Shown here piece after piece: positions 50,301-60,589 of a DNA stretch of 64,000 nt. The notes beneath the pieces are model-generated. The model did no database searches, was not told the DNA's origin, and saw nothing but the letters and a program-made list of their open reading frames with translations. How positions within the stretch are numbered: position 1 is the stretch's first letter; every line of letters starts with the position of its first letter. Origin of the DNA: Telopea speciosissima (Eukaryota; Streptophyta; Magnoliopsida; Proteales; Proteaceae); NCBI RefSeq assembly GCF_018873765.1, contig NC_057925.1:59160970-59224969 (forward strand). The letters run 5' to 3'. A program made the position numbers and the translations under genes.

Positions 50301-53300
50301 TATTTATTTGGTTGTAACTTGTATGTAAGGGTGTTGTTACCGAATGATTTTATGAAATAAAGAGATGGCTTTGCTGTTCTTCTTCTGTGGGGTTCAGAAA
50401 CAGGTTGTATGATTCAACTGCTACCTTGGTGGGACTCCAAATTCTATTGGTGAGACTCCAGCAAATGCTCAGTGGAAAACTGAGTACATATCCTCTTCTT
50501 CTCATTCTTCTACTCCATTAACCCTTCAAATACTGTTCTTGATCTATGTTGGTATTACAATATTTTAAAACTCTTCTATTTGGGCTAATACATCTGAGAT
50601 TTCAGTTCTGATCGCAGATCCAACAACCGCAAGACATCCTACACCTGTCCACGGTTTCAGTTTTTGGATCAGATATCAATTGATTAGAGTCCAAAAATTT
50701 TGGCACTTTTTCCAATGATCTTTTGTCCCTGTTAGACTAATAAATTCCTGCTGCAACTTCTTATTATTTGCTGATTTAACAGTAGTTCTGTTTACTGTCT
50801 ATTATTGATATTACACTTCAAGTCTGATTTATTTTAAGCCCTATAGCGTTGTCTAAGCTCTTCCATCGTTCAACAGGCTTTTTGCACATCCTACCTCAAG
50901 TAAAATACTTTCATAACTCCTATTCTAACCATCAGATTTGCTTGATATTTTGTTATATTGTTTGATAGCCTAAGGACTGTTGGTGACCAGAATCATATCT
51001 ACATCAGTTCATTAGTTGCTGAGATATCTGAGTTCCTGGTTTTTAGGACTTGCAAATTCTGTAACAATGCTGGTTCCAACCATTGGATCGAGTCCATCTT
51101 TTGAATAGTTGTTCCTTGCTATTCTATAACTTCGTATCAGAAATTTACAATCATCTGAGTTGCTGATCTATTTCTATTAATAGTTCTTGAATTTTGATTA
51201 TTATCACATCATTTTGATTGTGGTTAATCTGAGTTTCTGAAACCTAATCCTTTAGACTTCTAGAAACCCATCAATTGGTATCAGAGCCATGGCTACTTTA
51301 GGCTCTAATCCATCTGAATCAGAGGAAAAGCAAGTATCCATGAGACAACTGGCTGAATGGATCAGAAGCCGGTCCGATCGTATGGTTTCTCTAGAGCAAC
51401 ACATGGATACTATATGACAATCTCAATACTATCCTGAAGATCATAGAACTCAACATATTCCAGCACCAGCCACTTCTTTTGAACCCCCATTGATTCCTTG
51501 GCAGAACCATAGTTGTCACGGCGTCACGGCGACCCAAGTCGGTGGAGGGGTGTCACGTCGATATATCGACATGTCGCCCGCCATGGCGTTGCCATGGCGA
51601 GCATGTCGACCATGTTTTATTTTTTATTTTCTCTATTTTTAATGTGTTAATAGATGTATACTCAAGCCATGTTTTATTTTTTCTCTATTGTTTCTCAAGT
51701 TTTAAGAAGAAAATTCAGAAATCGAAGAAGAAATCGAAGAGGGAAAGAAGAAATCGAAAGAAATCGAAGAGGGAAAGAAGACAGGAAGAAGAAATCGAAG
51801 AAGAAATCGAAAGAAATTGAAGAGGGAAAGAAGAAATCGAAGAGGGAAGAAGAAATCGAAGACAGGAAGAAGAAATCGAAGAGGGAAAGAGAGTCAGGAA
51901 GAAGAAATCAAAGAGGGTCGCCATGGCGTAGGTCGCCATGCAGCCCTCTCCAGCGCCAGGACGCCATGACAACTATGGGCAGAACGCCACAGAGAGCTCC
52001 CACACCACAGGCACCACCAGTATCATTTGAGGATCATGTGAGATCCTATTTTGACAACAACATTGGTTTTCCTCCTAGGCACAATGATGATTCACAAAAG
52101 GTTAAGCTGGACTTGAAGGAGTATGGTGGAAAGCTTGATCCACAGGTACTCCTCAACTGGTTGAATGCTAGTGATGATTACTTTGACTGGTACGACATGA
52201 CTGAGGCAAGGAAGATGAAACAAATCAAGACTAAATTAGTTGGGACAGCAAGAGAATGGTGGATACTGCAAGAACGGAGGATGCAAGATCGAGGCACACC
52301 CCTACTACTTGGCATGAGATGAGAGACGAGTTAAAGGGCAAGTATCTTCCACAATCTTTCGTGAACCACTTTCATGATCAGCTGAATACACTACGGCAAG
52401 ACACTTTATTCATGACTGAATATACAAAGAAGTATGATGCATTGTTAGCACAAATAGGTGTTGAAGAAAGTGATATACAACTGATGTCATGATATAAGCT
52501 TGGGTTATGGCCGGAGGTTAGACGAGCAATGGGTACAATATATGATATTCAAGATTGCTATCAAAAAGCTTTGGAAGCAGAAGATTTGTTGAAGATTCTT
52601 AGTAGACCTTTTGGTAATCAAGCCAGGGATTATAGGAGGCCATTATCTCCTACTCAACCATCCACATACATTGGGTGACATAAAAACACCTACACGGTTG
52701 TTGCATAGTTGTCAAGGTGGGTGTGTCATAAATAAAGAAGGTGACATAGAGGATGATGTTTCGTAGCAAATTAAAGTGGGATGGTTGAAGTGGAGAGGTG
52801 AGTCCAGAGTACTATGTGACAAACGTATTCCCTTAAAGCTCAAAGGAAAGTTCTATAGGACTGTTGTATGACCGACAATGGTGTATGAGGCTGAATGTTG
52901 GGCAGTTTTGAAGTGTCATATTGAGAAACTATGTGTAACAGAGATGAGGATGTTAAGATGGATGTGTGGAAAAACTAGGAGAGATAAAGTACGGAATGAT
53001 CGTATTAGAGTTGACTTGGGAGTTGCCCCGATCAATGACAAGCTCCAAGAGAGTCGTTTGAGATGGTATGGTCATGTCCAACAGAGGCCTAGGGACGTCC
53101 CAGTAAGAAGGAGTGATATGATTCCGATTGAAGGAGCTAAAAGAACTAGGGGCAGGCCTAAAATGAGCATAGGAGAAGTGAGGAAGGACATGCATTGTTT
53201 GGGTCTTGTACCAAGTATGAACTCGGATAGAGCCTGTTGGAGAGCTAGGATCCATCTTGCGGACCCCAATTAGATGAAATTCTCTTAAGTTGCTGGGCTG

Positions 53301-56300
53301 TGCCTCATTCCTCTTACTTTCATCTTTTATTTTGCTGTTGTTTTCCATCTTTCATTTGTCATTTTCAGTTTTTCATTCTCCATCCCTCTTGCCCCATTTC
53401 TTCATCCCCTTATTTCTGTTTAGACCTTAGTTTTCTCTGCTGTGTTTTGTTGGATCCATACTCTTCCCCATGTCCTTTAACATGAGGTCAATATAGTGGG
53501 CTACGCATGGTCTCCAAAAGAGTTGGTACCTGTTATTGTGCATCAATCTCTCCCCAGCCTTCTTAAAGTTGCTCCCGTTGTCCGTCACCACTTGGACAAT
53601 GTTCTGTACCCCCAGCCTTCTTAAAGTTGCTCTCGTTGTATGTTACCGCTTGGGCTGACACCCTGGTTTAAGCAATTATTTCATGGTGGCTGTCGAGGAT
53701 TGGGAAAATCATTAGCTTCTCCTAGGTTAAAGCAGTTATGGTGATGGTGGCCACTAAAATGTCAATAACTTTTGAAAAGAAGAGATGCACATCTCGATCT
53801 TCCCATGTGTAGAAGGAAGTTGAGTTGATGAATTGGCTAACAGAGATTACTACATCCTTTTGGGTTTTTTTTTTTTTTTGGGTGGAATGCTTTGTCGTAT
53901 TTATTTTAACCAAGGATTGATGGGTTGATAGAATGGAATACACTTGGTGGAAGCATCATCTATGAATCTAGGCTTGAGGCCATGTCATGTTGTATTCAAT
54001 GAGAGAAGTTAAAGCATTTTTTGTAGTAACTGTTGAAATGCTTGAATAGCATTAAAGGAATGACGAAGGACATTATCCTAGAAGACAGAATCTCAATTAA
54101 GGTTCAGTGGGTCATAATGCATCCAATTTCTTGATTTGCACCCTTAGGTTGGTTCTAGAATCTAGAAGTTCAAGATTAGGTATTCTAACATTTGCCACAC
54201 GATTTCAAGAAATTAAGGTCAGGGTTGTCAGAATTTCAAGAAACTTGAAAAGAAGGGTTACAAGGGTTGGCATTTTTTTTTTTAAATTTTAATGGTGAGT
54301 TTTATGTGAACAGTTTTTTTGTTTGCATCTTTTATGACAAAGATCATTTTGCCATGGCAACAAGATGGGCCTTGCAGATTGGTCTGCACTGGAAATTAAT
54401 TTTTTCATTTATTGCAGTAGAAGTTCCTTGTCATTATTATATCTGTTACGGTTTTCTGGTACCTTCAGCTGATTAACCACAGGATTTGAGTTTGTCCTGC
54501 ATCAACTGGGTGATAAAATTGCTAATGCAGAGGCAGAGCTCTTCTTGCTTAACTGGGAATTGGAGAAATGATAGCTATAGGGCTTTGCCTTTATTCCATC
54601 ATTCTTTCTTTTTTTCCCCCACTTTTTTGTTTAGAGAGGGGCTGTAGTGTACAATGCTCTTAGCACTCTTGAAACTTCCTTTTCATCCTTTCCCGTGATG
54701 TATGTATTCTTCCTTCCAAGCTGATAAGGAATAAAATGCCCATAGCTAGAATGCAAATTATTATATACGGGTTTTCAGCTGGTGGTGAGGCAGAACATTA
54801 ATTGGGGGTAAAAGTGGTCTTGGGAGCTTTGAGCAGAATGTTGTGGAAACTTCATTAATATTTCCAGAACGCAAAGTGTAAGCTGTCTGTTGTGTTTAAG
54901 GGCTGGTGAATGTTTTTGAATCTGTTTCTCACATCTTTCTCAAGTACCCTTTTTTGCTTTGTGCTGTGGATGGGTATTCTAGTAGGGTTGGAGTTTGTTG
55001 GATTATTCCAAGAGAGTATGCAATAAACTTTGGTCCTTAATCCTGTGGCCTGCAAGTTGTAATCTATGAAAGGATAGAAATGAGATGGCATTTGAGGGAC
55101 ATTTGGAGCCAATGTACCAAGTCACTAGTAAGGCTGAAGGACCCTTTTTCGTTGGGGTTGTTTGATATGAATATTGGCTCTCTGTGTTTGAGTCGTGTGT
55201 GTTTACGTGCACATGCATGCGAGTTTGAGGGTGTAGTTTTGTGTTGTTTGTGTGATTGTAGTTGAATTTTTTACTTTTTAATACTAAAGGGAGAAAAAAT
55301 GCCTTTTGCCATGTGGTGGAAACTATTTGGTGAAACTTGCCACATGAAAGTGAGCAAAATGTCAGACCCATTCCAGGCTGGAACTCAGCTGCTTTATATC
55401 CAAATAATGTATAGATAAAGTTTTAGATTCGTCTAAACCATGGTTCTAGGTATCATATTGGCATATTGGCCGATACGTAGCGGTATTTCTAGAGCCGATA
55501 CCGATATGGATTGGGTGTATCAGCCAAAAAGTGCATCAGCCCAGCCAAATGGTACGGATCGACCCGATACCACCCAATCCGTATCGGTATTGGCCAAGAC
55601 AAATACTGACACCGATACCGAGTACTTATGGTCTAACATCAAACCTACCCTTGGTTATTTAGTGATCCAGTAGAGTTGTGTTCGAACTTGCATTATATTT
55701 TTATGCCTGTTCTAATTTGGAATTTCTCAATTGTATTTTGTCTTTGCTTACTTAGGTTAAGCTTTATGCAGCGACATTGATGCTTATAACTGTTTTGGTC
55801 TGGTTTATGCAGATGGAGTTGTGCATCATGTTGTTGGAATGCTGCAGCCAAGAGAGAACATATCTTCGATATTATGGCCTCTTGGGACAGCGATTTTGTA
55901 TGATCAACAAAATTCACCAGGAAAATTTTGAGAAATGCTTTGTCCAGCAATATTCAATGATTCACAGGCTTGAAACTAATAAATTGCGTAATGTGGCCAA
56001 GTTTTTTGCTCATCTACTTGGAACAGATGCTTTACCTTGGCATGTTTTAGCCTATATACGTGTGACCGAGGAGGATACAACTTCCTCTTCACGTATCTTC
56101 ATTAAAATTCTCTTCCAGGTATCTCCTTTGGTTGCCATCTGCATTATTTCGTTTGTTCCCTTTTTTGATGATTTTGTTCTTACCATAATGTGCTCTATGT
56201 AATGGCAGGAATTGTCAGAACATCTTGGCATTCGCTTGCTAAATGAACGTCTTACAAATCCTACCATGCAAGAATCTTTTGATTCTATTTTCCCAAAGGA

Positions 56301-56589
56301 TAACCCGAAGAACACAAGGTTTTCAATCAACTTTTTTACATCCATTGGTCTGGGTGGACTAACAGAAAATCTACGCGAGTACTTGAAGAACATGCCTAGA
56401 CTAATTATGCAACAACAGAAGGCAGTTTCAGAATCAGAAGCAGACTCCGGATCAGAATTAGATTCTGGGAATTCAAGTTCCTCCGAGTCTGGGGACTCTA
56501 GTTCTGAATCTGAATCTGAGGCATCTAGTTCTGAAGACTCCAAAAGTAAGAGGGACAACAGGCGTCACAAACGTCGGAGGAGAGATTGA
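38375..56589 (+). CDS. CWC22: Pre-mRNA-splicing factor CWC22 homolog (MIF4G and MA3 domains), seven coding exons
   Basis: Exons: 38375-39712, 39824-40013, 45861-45964, 46062-46164, 46266-46561, 55813-56118, 56209-56589. All introns are GT-AG and the joins keep phase, giving 905 aa. Exon 1 encodes an Arg/Asp/Glu/Lys/Ser-rich tail of about 300 residues, then [14 protein letters not shown] and the start of the MIF4G domain, which continues through exons 2-3 ([30 protein letters not shown]). Exon 5 has an acidic linker, then [20 protein letters not shown] opening the MA3 domain, which runs through exon 6 ([16 protein letters not shown]). Exon 7 ends with SRP-like Ser/Glu-rich and RRHKRRRRD residues. 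CWC22 is a spliceosome component that in animals and yeast recruits eIF4A3 (exon junction complex) or supports the first step of splicing. Introns 2 (5,847 bp) and 5 (9,251 bp) are filled with transposons; the other introns are 90-111 bp. All domains are intact. Confidence 0.95.
38557..38934 (+). repeat. In-frame 189-bp tandem duplication within CWC22 exon 1
   Basis: Two adjacent units of 63 codons each: one begins at about 38557 ([17 protein letters not shown]...) and the next at about 38746 ([17 protein letters not shown]...). AGTCGACGCCATGAACGTGAGGAG occurs at 38561 and at 38750. The units share almost every codon down to [13 protein letters not shown]. The duplication lengthens the disordered charged tail and keeps the frame. 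Confidence 0.9.
41486..43112 (-). mobile_element. RTE-clade LINE, 5' truncated, antisense in CWC22 intron 2
   Basis: On the minus strand, 43112-42114 is open for 332 codons of reverse transcriptase: [82 protein letters not shown] and [11 protein letters not shown]. The catalytic F/YADD is changed to FADG, and the stop at 42114 is followed by several frame breaks through the C-terminal region ([17 protein letters not shown]), so it is inactive. The endonuclease domain is missing. Two LINE-like 3' tails are adjacent: one at about 41586-41650 and another, with the different GGATCCATGCAGCCGACC type sequence, at 41486-41545. Confidence 0.9.
44727..45703. mobile_element. hAT-type non-autonomous element, 977 bp
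   Basis: The left end is CAAGGTTTTAGGTCTCGG and the right end CGAGTTCTTGAACTATG, a degenerate inverted repeat. Flanks are TTGCGAAT (44719-44726) and CTGCGAAT (45704-45711), matching 7 of 8. Subterminal DNA has GATCTCGGCGAGATC and CGAAACCGAGA motifs. The centre has minus-strand frames without an identifiable transposase (for example 45503-45306, ending next to a GTAACT donor-like site). Confidence 0.75.
47185..47501. mobile_element. hAT-type MITE (TAAGGGTGTCAAAAG family) inside the 5' LTR
   Basis: A 317-bp element with ends TAAGGGTGTCAAAAG and TTTAACACTCTTA, made of AACCGTTTAA and CCGAAACCG motifs. It is flanked by CTGCTAAG (47177-47184) and TTGCTAAG (47502-47509). The 3' LTR at about 50187-50220 reads ..GACTGCTGAGAATCAATCTAAGC.. 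with no insertion, so it is the empty site. This proves the insertion happened in the LTR after the element had integrated. Confidence 0.9.
49147..49279. mobile_element. hAT-type MITE, 133 bp, CATAGTTATCAAGG family
   Basis: Ends are CATAGTTATCAAGG and CCTTGATAACTATG, a perfect 14-base inverted repeat, flanked by GAAGATAA on both sides (49139-49146 and 49280-49287). The interior has repeated GCCTTGG and CGCCATGG motifs. No coding capacity. Confidence 0.95.
51276..52680 (+). pseudogene. Gypsy-type LTR retrotransposon fragment: primer site and decayed gag
   Basis: TGGTATCAGAGCC at 51276-51288 is the initiator tRNA-Met primer site, and the next ATG (51289) opens a gag-like frame ([20 protein letters not shown]). 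A stop at 51415 interrupts it, and a 470-bp hAT element (51508-51977) breaks it further. Beyond the insertion the frame gives ..[20 protein letters not shown].., and [19 protein letters not shown] and, in another frame, [17 protein letters not shown], typical of the retrotransposon gag domain. More frame breaks follow, and a protease or polymerase was not found before 52680. The sequence at 50270-51275 is probably its LTR and leader, but the LTR ends are unclear. Confidence 0.75.
51508..51977. mobile_element. hAT-type element, 470 bp, inserted in gag and carrying a purine-rich minisatellite
   Basis: Ends are CATAGTTGTCACGGCG and CGCCATGACAACTATG, flanked by perfect GGCAGAAC duplications (51500-51507 and 51978-51985). 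The interior from about 51713 to 51915 is a tandem array based on GAAGAAATCGAAGAGGGAAA. It is related in its ends to the 49147 MITE. It has no transposase; the long frame through it comes from the purine array. Confidence 0.95.
52712..53465 (+). mobile_element. RTE-clade LINE 3' fragment (C-terminal region)
   Basis: Frame pieces read [10 protein letters not shown].., [20 protein letters not shown].., and the 131-codon stretch at 52878-53273: [20 protein letters not shown].., [20 protein letters not shown].., [20 protein letters not shown] and [12 protein letters not shown]. The 3' untranslated tail breaks off at GGATCCATACTC near 53465, where the hAT transposase fragment begins, so the usual (TTG)n end is missing. 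A CATAGTTGTCAAGG-like end at 52706 lies just before it. A stop near 52869 and the missing upstream domains make it inactive. Confidence 0.85.
53462..53660 (-). pseudogene. hAT transposase fragment (DUF659-type)
   Basis: Read on the minus strand the sequence gives [20 protein letters not shown], then [20 protein letters not shown] and LMLKDMGK. This is the VVTDN...A.HCIDL-type block of plant hAT transposases (DUF659), with [10 protein letters not shown] in place of CAAHCIDLML. A partial head-to-tail duplication of about 57 bp (CCCAGCCTTCTTAAAGTTGCTC at 53553 and at 53610) disrupts the upstream part. The continuation towards 53960 on the same strand is too eroded to identify. It is the only hAT transposase sequence I found in the window. 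Confidence 0.75.
53661..55812. other. Remainder of intron 5, no gene seen
   Basis: AT-rich sequence with T runs (53865-53879). Open frames here have no recognisable domain. 55440-55640 is rich in GATACCGATA, CGATACG and CAGCCAA motifs and is likely a decayed non-autonomous element. Confidence 0.4.
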
Positions 56590-58792
56590 GGTCATCTTTT
56601 TGTAACTTACGTAGTGGGCTGTACCATATGTTCTTTTTACAATGTAGATTGCGCAGTTCTTGTTTTCAGTCTTTTGATGCACTGTTTTGAATGCCTTCAA
56701 AATATTTCTTATAATGACTGATCACCTGCTGTTTCCTGATGGCATTTGAAATATAGGTCCAGAAACCATCACTTTAGCATAATTATAAAGCTCAACCCCA
56801 CCCCCAACACCCTTCCCAACACCCTCCCCCTCCTCCCCCCCCCCCCCCCGAAACAACACACATACATGACACACTCCTTGAACAACTGCAAACCCATACC
56901 TGACCTGCATCAACATACATGAATGGGCTTCACTAAATTTATAAAGTAACTGGGGCAGGGTAAAGACAGTCTTTTCTGCCCTAGGAGTCATGCACCTGCA
57001 GCACTGTCAACCTGGGTTGAGCTGGTGCCTTCCTAGATTCATGTCACCCCATCCCCTTACCTGATCTGAATATGCATCTTTACCAACCACCCATGACCCC
57101 AACCTCACCCCGCATATCCCTAGGATGATCGGGATCTTTACAAAAGGCTTTATAAAGAGCTCAGCCCGACCTTGGTGGGGTGACATGGATCTGCGGAAGA
57201 CAGTTTTTATGGTAAAAGAGTAGATATTCCTCAAGTCTGCAGGTGATCCTGATTGAATCATGATCTTTAATTGGGATCATCACACCCCCTGAAATCTGAA
57301 TAGGGTGGTGGGTAAGTTTGGGTTGTCATATGGTTTCAGAAATCGTAATCTGGTCGGTTGAATCATCTGATTCTCCGTTTTGTAGCGGTTGATTCAAGGG
57401 TTTTTTGCGACCTGATCACTAGTTTTGCCAATTCCTATCTGTTCCCCATTTTTTAATTTAAAACCCTAGGGTTGTTTTCTATCTTTATTACTGCACAAGG
57501 TTTGGACTTTGGAGTCTGGACAAGGGTTTAAAAAACCTGAAAATGACGATCAAATTGGTCAGAATCAGCCAAAACATAACCAAACGTTTTGGTATAATGA
57601 TTGGCCGAGCTAAATCAGCCAAAACATACCCTAACCCTAGAATCTTGATATGTGACAGCTGAGGTCTGACTTGCAATCCTTATGTTTCTAATAATCAATT
57701 GTTCTTTATCAAAAAAAAAATAAAAAAAAATCATCAATTGTTGAATTTTCTACTTTATGGGGGAACAGAGGTCAAAAAGTGGTGTGGTAAGTAGTATCAT
57801 TCAGTTTCGTCCTCTCTAGGGAATGTCCCATATTCCACAACTACTACCATCCCTTGCACTCTTCCCGTAGTTTGGGTTTTAATTAACACCCAAACACAGC
57901 TCATTATTTTCTGTCTGCGTTTTCTTTGCTCTCTTCTTCTGTAAGACCGTTTGGTGACTGGATGAATTATTGATGATGGTGATGGGGATGGGGATGGTGA
58001 TGGTGAAGATGAAGGTGAAGGTGAAAGTGATGGTGGCCCACATTGATTGATGTAAAGAACAGAACTTGCCTACTACTTCAAGTATAGCTTAGTGAATGGA
58101 AAAAGAAAAGTATATCCATCTAGGGTCTTAAATGTTTGCTCTAGTCGATTATAGTCCCTATTGTATAGAATTGATAATATCCCGGTATTATTTTCTGATA
58201 CCCTTTGTATACCATCTGAATGCTTCGGTCTCCCCTTGGTTGTGGCTAAAGGAAAACCGTCCGTATTAGTAAATATATGTATGACATACATAATATATAT
58301 TTTTTTTTGGTACGATGACATACATAATATATGAGTTCTTATAAAGTGGCATGGCTTGATATAGAACTTGGTTTGGAATCTACGCTTGAATGTGAAGATA
58401 TTGACACTCTGGTTTGTAGTGGCAATTTGAGTCATCAATGCCTAAGAACCAATTGATGTGAATAAATATGATTCATGGATTATATTTTGTAGGATTTCAT
58501 GGGTTGTATATCATATGATAATATATTACTTGGGGAAAAATATCTCTATTTGGTGTTGTTTCCTACATTCTCTCATAGGACACCGTGAGATGACGTCTCT
58601 GTCCACTAGGTAGATACCCAGACATACTCACCTATTGACCCAGACACTTGTGTAGTGACCATGCGATGAAGTAGAGATTTGTTGCCCTATTAGTTAATAT
58701 AATAGTTGGGATGATGACTAGGTTATTGATACATTGATGGGAGACTTCCTTTTGATAAGTTTTTTTATTTTAAAACCAATTAACACCCTTGT
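56590..58792. other. 3' flank of CWC22 and intergenic DNA
   Basis: The CWC22 3' UTR presumably starts at 56590; no canonical AATAAA is visible in the first 150 bases. A poly-C run lies at 56835-56849. A (GATGGN)n-type simple repeat occurs at about 57973-58035. No gene is seen. Confidence 0.45.
57973..58035. repeat. GATGGT/GAAGGT-type simple repeat
   Basis: Degenerate hexamer repeat (GATGGTGATGGGGATGGGGA...GAAGGTGAAGGTGAAAGTGATGGTGG). Confidence 0.75.
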
Positions 58793-58959
58793 CTAGGGAT
58801 TTTTATCCGCTGCTGTAACTGCAGCGTTGCTGTACTCATCATGCGGCGCTGCAGATGTCATGTGTGTCATGTGGGATCTGTTGTGCATACATGGCACCTG
58901 CAATGCCGCATGATGAGTATAGCAACACTACAATTACAGTAGCGGATTAAAGAGCCTAG
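58793..58959. mobile_element. Palindromic MITE, 167 bp
   Basis: The left arm (ATCCGCTGCTGTAACTGCAG and GCTGTACTCATCATGCGGC) pairs with the right arm (GCCGCATGATGAGTATAGC and ATTACAGTAGCGGAT), with outer ends CTAGG and CCTAG. The arms are about 45 bases with a few mismatches, so it would form a long hairpin. No coding capacity and no clear target-site duplication. Confidence 0.75.
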
Positions 58960-60589
58960 TGGCCCATTTACACAAACATACATTCACACTCACCCACAAA
59001 ATTATTTTTTTTTTTTAACTAATGGGCCACCTGGGAAAATTTCTAGTGAATGTTCACATGAGGGAAGAGCTGCTCCTTTTGTAGTTTTGTTACCGCTTTA
59101 ACATTACAAGACACACAAGATGTGACTGCAAACTGCATTATTCCTAGGTTGCATTCATTGTTTAGCCTATATTATTGAACCCATCCAGCACACACACACA
59201 CTCTGTCTCTCTCTCTCAAAAATGACTTTTGGGATCATATTTTACATTGAAACTACAATAATGCTAAAAGAAAATACCTAGATTTCTTATGCTATAACCA
59301 TGGTTTAAGTCTCGGTATTCATTTCGGTTTCCAAAAAGAAAATTCAGTATTAATTTCAGTCAATCCGTATCAGTATCGAGGTAGTTCAATATTTATATGT
59401 ATCGGTTTTGGCGGAGCCTGATATCGATATAAGTCTGATCCTGTATCGGTAGTACAATTTCTTATGCAACATGTGGGCAATAGTTATAACCATCAATGGT
59501 ATACTTATGAATTGAAGAAAAATGATATAGAAACATCTAGTTAAGGGTATCAATTCAGGATTAACACCGTCAATAGTCCCTTGCTTCGTGGCTAGAGACA
59601 TCTTGGTGGATGCTGTGTCTCAGGTTTGAGACTCTCTAGCAATCCGTCCAACCAAAACCTGACCATTTGAAGACCAGAGGGAGAAAGAGAAGGAGTTGAA
59701 TAGAAAAATCCAACCCTGACCCGCCTTCAGGGTTACCCAAGAATTGTTTTATGTCTTATAGATGTTAGCATTTCTATGATTAAGAATACATAGTGTTCCC
59801 ATTCTTGTTTAAGAATGGGAATGCATACCAGCCACAACCTTGATTTAAAGTGAGTTTAAAATTATAAAAATGTCATTTTGTCATAGTAGAAACTTAATTT
59901 CACTTTTGTGGAAAATAAATTTTATGACATTTTTCCAACTTATTTTGGGTCAAATCTTGACCACTGAGGTGAGTGTGTAGTCCTTTATGACCTGAAAATC
60001 CTATCTGCCATGTGACAATAGAATGCCACCAACAATGGTTGTATGTAAGCACCCACTTTCTTTGGGGAGGGGTGAGGTAGTGAAGTCTTATTTGGTTTTA
60101 AAAAATTATAAAATTTGGTATTTGTGTAAACTATTCATATTTTATTATCCTTGGCATATATTATATTTTAATAAAAAACTATAATAATTAAATAAAAAAT
60201 AAAAAATTATTGTCTGTGTTTCGTAGCATTTCTAGAAAATTGTACCCTTAACCTAAGAAAAATGTTCTCAAATTATCATAAACTCTTTCTCCTATTCTTT
60301 ATATGTATATAATGGGAAAAAGAACACTAACCGATGTTGTACCTCGTTGTATACCTACGCTGAGGCACAGTTGCATGCAAAATTTTTGACACACCCCTGG
60401 TCATTTTCGTCTTTGCAAGGGGTGCATCAATCATTTCACATGTGACTGTGGCAGAATGCAAGTACACGCCAAGTCACAGCACCAGTTAGCGTTCTTTTTT
60501 CCCATATATAATTGACAAACAAGTTAATTTTTTTTTGGTAAAGGACAAACAAGTTAATTTACCATACAGTACTAATACAACCATTCTTA
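58960..60589. other. Intergenic, no gene seen
   Basis: AT-rich with a TATCGG/CGATATC repeat near 59290-59460. Around 60300-60500 a CACTAACCGATG.. / CGCCAAGTCACAGC.. stretch looks like another dispersed-repeat copy. Confidence 0.4.

Larger units (their letters stand above)
46562..55812 (+). other. CWC22 intron 5 (9.25 kb) with nested transposons
   Basis: The donor GGTAAGATG begins at 46562 and the acceptor GGTTTATGCAG ends at 55812. Inside, in order: a non-autonomous LTR element (46948 to about 50255) with one hAT MITE in its 5' LTR and another in its interior, a Gypsy-type gag remnant (51276-52680) split by a hAT element, an RTE LINE tail and a hAT transposase fragment. The stretch 53970-55440 shows nothing recognisable; 55440-55640 is a GATACCGATA-type repeat. 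Confidence 0.85.

Noticed and set aside
51542-51990. Lys/Arg/Glu-rich ORF upstream of gag
   Set aside because: It is produced by the purine minisatellite in a hAT element with perfect target-site duplications, not by a protein-coding gene.
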